Shown here piece by piece: positions 5,594 to 7,935 of a stretch of DNA of 7,935 nucleotides. This stretch comes from an uncultured Clostridia bacterium. Its GTDB lineage: Bacteria > Bacillota > Clostridia > TANB77 > CAG-508. The notes beneath the pieces are model-generated. The model did not search any database and had not been told where the DNA came from. It saw nothing but the letters and a program-made list of their open reading frames with translations. How positions within the stretch are numbered: the first letter of the stretch is position 1; each line of letters begins with the position of its first letter. Position numbers and translations under genes: made by a program. The stretch lies in contig CANQRO010000063.1 in the NCBI GenBank assembly GCA_947626205.1, positions 1-7,935 of the forward strand, written 5' to 3'.

Positions 5594-7273
5594 ATGAGAA
5601 AAAGTAAAAGTAAAGTAATTATTGCAGTATGTATTGTTGCAATTTTAGTGGCGTTAATAGGAGTTGTAGCATATTTATATTTTACAACAGATTTCTTAAA
5701 AAGTGATCAACAGTTATTTTTAAAATATATTGCTAAGAATGGTGAGTTACTAGAAAAATATTTAGAGAATAAAGACAATAATGAAATAGTAAAGCAAGGA
5801 AAATATGCAATAAATGCTGATATTACATTCGATTTAATATCAAGTGATACTGAAATTGCAAATCAAACTATACCAGCAAGAAATTTTGGTATCACATTTA
5901 ATGCACAAGTAGATCCACAAAATAATAAAGATTCTAGCCAAACAACTTTAAATTATGTTGATACAAAACTATTTGAATTGAAATATGCACATGATAACGA
6001 TGTATATGCATTAACATCTGATGAAATAATTAATAAATATCTTGCTTTTGAGAATAATAATTTAAAAGAATTTGCTAGTAAATATAATATAAATACTGAA
6101 AACATACCTAATAAAATAGAGTTTCAAGACTATCATAAATTATTTGAATTATCAGAAGATGATGAAAAATATGTATTAGATAGTTTACTTTCTATAATAA
6201 ATAAGTATGTTCAAAGTAATCAATATTATCATAATAATGGAGTTAATATAAGAATAGATAATGAACCAATAAGTACAAATTGCTATGGTGTTAGCTTAAC
6301 TAGTGAACAACTAAAGAATTTAACAATTGATGTACTAAAAACAGTTAGTGAAGATGAAAGAATATTAAATTTAATACTAAATAAAATAATATTAATTATG
6401 CCTGAAACACAATTAACCATATCAACATTAAAAGATGAAATTTCTAATTTTATACAAGATAATCAAAATAGTTTTGAATTTCAAAATATAAAATTAGAAA
6501 TATATGAATCAAATGGAAAATTAGTAAAAACAATATTAAATGTAGAAAATGAAGATGCAATTACAATAGAATATCAAACTAATGATACGGCAATAAGAAC
6601 TCTTATCTCTTTCAATTATAATGATATAAATGAAGCAAATATAGTAGAAAGCGATATGGAAAATAATATTGTAGAAGAACAGTCTACAAAAATTAAAAGT
6701 ATTGAATTAGCTCAAGAAATAAAGGAAAATGATAGTAATAATATTGTAATACTAACAGTAATTACACCAGATAATAAAACTTTAAAAGTATCATTTCAAG
6801 ATAAAACAAACAGAAATGTTACCACAAAAGTTATATCAAAAAATATTATAATAAACATTAATAACTCAGATACAACATATCTTAAAATAAATGTAGATGG
6901 AACAATTAGACAAGACGAGAGTGTAGAAATTCAAGAATTAACTTCAAATAATTCAGTAAAAATAAATAACCTAACACCAGAATATACACTTCAAACGTTG
7001 GATGCAATTGGCAAAAGAATAGCAACATTATTTATAGAAAAGTCACAACTTATACAAACTACAAATATTGATTTAAGCACTTCATTAGAGGGAGGAAATA
7101 ATACTCAAACAACAAACAATCAAGCAACAAATGTACAAACAGATATAAATTCAAATACAGCAGTTCAAAATGAACAAACTATGGTTACAACTAATACTAT
7201 AAATGAAATAGAAACAGAAATGTGGAATAATTTTAATAGTATCAATTCTAATAAAATTAATGCAAATAATTAA
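5594..7273 (+). CDS. Membrane-anchored exported protein of unknown function (559 aa)
   Basis: I cannot name a function. The N-terminus is a short basic stretch (MRKSKSK) followed by one hydrophobic helix at about residues 8-31. This predicts a type II anchored protein with a large outer domain of about 525 residues. The cysteine at residue 13 sits mid-helix without a lipobox, so it is not an obvious lipoprotein. The outer part is acidic and Asn-rich, with alternating strand-like and helical stretches, and from about residue 500 it becomes a Thr/Asn/Gln low-complexity tail. The form recalls DUF6583-type clostridial proteins, but that is from memory and weak. AAGGAGAG at 5580-5586 serves the ATG, and the gap to rlmB is 14 bp, so it is probably the last gene of the lepA operon. 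AAT/AAA codons are very frequent. Confidence 0.85.
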   Translation: MRKSKSKVIIAVCIVAILVALIGVVAYLYFTTDFLKSDQQLFLKYIAKNGELLEKYLENKDNNEIVKQGKYAINADITFDLISSDTEIANQTIPARNFGITFNAQVDPQNNKDSSQTTLNYVDTKLFELKYAHDNDVYALTSDEIINKYLAFENNNLKEFASKYNINTENIPNKIEFQDYHKLFELSEDDEKYVLDSLLSIINKYVQSNQYYHNNGVNIRIDNEPISTNCYGVSLTSEQLKNLTIDVLKTVSEDERILNLILNKIILIMPETQLTISTLKDEISNFIQDNQNSFEFQNIKLEIYESNGKLVKTILNVENEDAITIEYQTNDTAIRTLISFNYNDINEANIVESDMENNIVEEQSTKIKSIELAQEIKENDSNNIVILTVITPDNKTLKVSFQDKTNRNVTTKVISKNIIININNSDTTYLKINVDGTIRQDESVEIQELTSNNSVKINNLTPEYTLQTLDAIGKRIATLFIEKSQLIQTTNIDLSTSLEGGNNTQTTNNQATNVQTDINSNTAVQNEQTMVTTNTINEIETEMWNNFNSINSNKINANN

Positions 7274-7285
7274 AGCATATTACTA

Positions 7286-7326
7286 TTTTTACATCTTATA
7301 AATTTAAAATTTATAAGATGTAAAAA
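7286..7326. repeat. Perfect 20-bp palindrome with a one-base centre
   Basis: The arms at 7286-7305 and 7307-7326 are exact reverse complements around A7306, the core being ACATCTTATAAATTT. It begins 12 bp after the stop of the 559-aa gene and ends 17 bp before the first rRNA promoter. Polarity is opposite to an intrinsic terminator: T-run on the left, A-run on the right, with no U-tail after the stem on either strand. It may still stop or process the transcript by structure, insulate the rRNA promoters, or bind a dimeric protein. Confidence 0.85.
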
Positions 7327-7343
7327 TTACCAATAAAAAATTA

Positions 7344-7372
7344 TTGACACAACTTTAAAAAAGTGGTAATAT
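7344..7372 (+). promoter_or_regulatory. rRNA operon promoter P1
   Basis: TTGACA (7344-7349, perfect -35), a 17-nt spacer and TAATAT (7367-7372), with TG at 7364-7365 as an extended -10. The predicted start is near 7379. It lies about 390 bp upstream of the 16S gene and is the first of two tandem promoters, an arrangement common in Firmicutes rRNA operons. Confidence 0.75.
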
Positions 7373-7394
7373 TAATATTACGACGTACAACTGA

Positions 7395-7475
7395 AGAAAA
7401 CATATTTTTAAAATATGAATTAGTAATAAGTAAGACGTAATTTAAATACATTAATTACTAATTCTTTAGTTTTCT
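7395..7475 (+). repeat. Three inverted repeats between the two rRNA promoters
   Basis: GAATTAGTAAT (7417-7427) and ATTACTAATTC (7454-7464) are perfect 11-bp arms. AGAAAAC (7395-7401) pairs with GTTTTCT (7469-7475) outside them. CATATTTT and AAAATATG (7401-7417) form a local hairpin. In RNA from P1 these would fold as a branched structure over about 80 nt; RNA from P2 would lack it. No T-run directly follows the 11-bp stem that would make it a clear terminator. Confidence 0.55.
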
Positions 7476-7519
7476 CTTAAGCCGTAAACCATTACAATTA
7501 CTATAAAAAATGACAAGAA

Positions 7520-7579
7520 AAAATATTAAAAAAATTTTTTCAAAAAAATGTTGACAAAGAGAAAAGTACGTAGTATAAT
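7520..7579 (+). promoter_or_regulatory. rRNA operon promoter P2 with UP-like A/T tract
   Basis: TTGACA (7551-7556), a 17-nt spacer and TATAAT (7574-7579): full consensus in both boxes. The 30 bases upstream (about 7520-7550) are runs of A and T only broken by single C/G bases, as expected of an UP element that binds the RNA polymerase alpha C-terminal domain. The start is near 7586. This should be the main rRNA promoter. Confidence 0.9.
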
Positions 7580-7585
7580 ATGAAA

Positions 7586-7763
7586 GTTCCGACTAAAACG
7601 GAGCAAAAAGTACATTGAAAAGTAAACAATAAATCCTTTGAAAAAACCAATAAAAGCGGTAGTTATCGTACTACAAAAAAAGCGAAAAAACAAATAAATA
7701 GAAGGAAGCTAAGTGAAAACGAAGCTTGTAAAAAAGATTTATATATAAAAATATATAGATACC
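7586..7763 (+). promoter_or_regulatory. Pre-16S rRNA leader with boxA-like and hairpin elements
   Basis: This is the transcribed leader between P2 and 16S. CATTGAAAAGTAAAC (about 7613-7627) and TCCTTTGAAAAAACC (about 7634-7648) both resemble the TTTGAAAA core of rRNA boxA antitermination signals. GTAGT (7659-7663) and ACTAC (7670-7674) make a small boxB-like hairpin downstream of them, and TCCG/CGGA (7588-7591, 7599-7602) make another near the start. Part of the region before 16S should pair with sequence past its 3' end for RNase III processing, but that partner is outside the window. Confidence 0.55.
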
Positions 7764-7765
7764 AA

Positions 7766-7935
7766 AAACAAGAGAGTTTGATCCTGGCTCAGGATAAACG
7801 CTGGCGGCGCACATAAGACATGCAAGTCGAACGGACTTAACCGAAATGTTTACATTTTGGAGCGGTTAGTGGCGGACTGGTGAGTAACACGTAAGCAACC
7901 TGCCTATCAGAGGGGAATAACAGTGAGAAATCATT
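7766..7935 (+). rRNA. rrs: 16S ribosomal RNA, 5' end (partial)
   Basis: The conserved bacterial 5' motif AGAGTTTGATCCTGGCTCAG starts at 7773. It is followed by the GATAAACGCTGGCGGC stretch, ATGCAAGTCGAACGG, a V1 hairpin near 7835-7870, GTGGCGGACTGGTGAGTAACACG, and CCTGCCTATCAGAGGGGAATAAC. By comparison with Escherichia coli numbering (motif at position 8) the mature 5' end is near 7766, uncertain by a few bases. About 170 nt are present and the gene continues past the window. GCGCACATAAGACATGCAAG and CACGTAAGCAACCTGCC fit Clostridia; finer placement needs the rest of the gene. Confidence 0.97.

Noticed and set aside
7286..7326. Intrinsic terminator of the lepA operon
   Set aside because: The stem is perfect but no T-run follows it on either strand; the flanking runs have the wrong polarity.
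1..7935. CRISPR array, tRNA gene or insertion sequence
   Set aside because: I saw no regularly spaced repeats, no tRNA cloverleaf-like sequence and no transposase. The only mobile-element hint is the block at 381-503.

Overview
The window is AT-rich (by eye about 30% G+C) and looks like the chromosome of an uncultured low-GC Firmicute, most likely a gut Clostridia lineage. The evidence is A-ending codons and AGA arginines throughout, strong AGGAGG-type ribosome binding sites, TTGACA/TATAAT promoters, and a Firmicutes-like 16S rRNA 5' end. The lineage call is from memory of sequence style; no search was run.

Layout. (1) 1-111, minus strand: the first 37 codons of an unrecognised gene with G/C-rich codons unlike the rest, under a near-consensus promoter with a 9-bp direct repeat around its -10 box. 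(2) About 112-518: non-coding, AT-rich. It holds that promoter and a leader hairpin, a probable uvrB promoter, and a roughly 120-bp inverted-repeat block (381-503) that may be a mobile-element footprint. (3) 519-2476, plus strand: uvrB, complete at 651 residues, but only if two single extra bases are skipped. (4) 2477-2555: a bidirectional terminator shared with a convergent 78-codon minus-strand gene (2556-2792). (5) 2957-5579: lepA and rlmB, both ribosome-related, followed 14 bp later by a 559-residue membrane-anchored protein of unknown function (5594-7273); the three look like one transcription unit. (6) 7274-7763: a perfect 20-bp-arm palindrome, two tandem rRNA promoters and a pre-rRNA leader. 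(7) From about 7766: the 5' end of a 16S rRNA gene, cut by the window end.

The most notable observation is in uvrB. Both frame breaks are the same event: one extra C before a GGA glycine codon, making NCT-CGG-A, with an in-frame CGG at each break. CGG is not used in frame anywhere else in uvrB, lepA, rlmB or the 559-residue gene. The first break is inside the Walker A loop. The rest of uvrB shows no decay. Sequencing error, recent inactivation, or programmed +1 frameshifting at a very rare or poorly decoded CGG codon all remain possible, and raw reads plus relatives would decide. The only other in-frame CGG is in the small convergent gene at 2556-2792, whose codon use differs from its neighbours.
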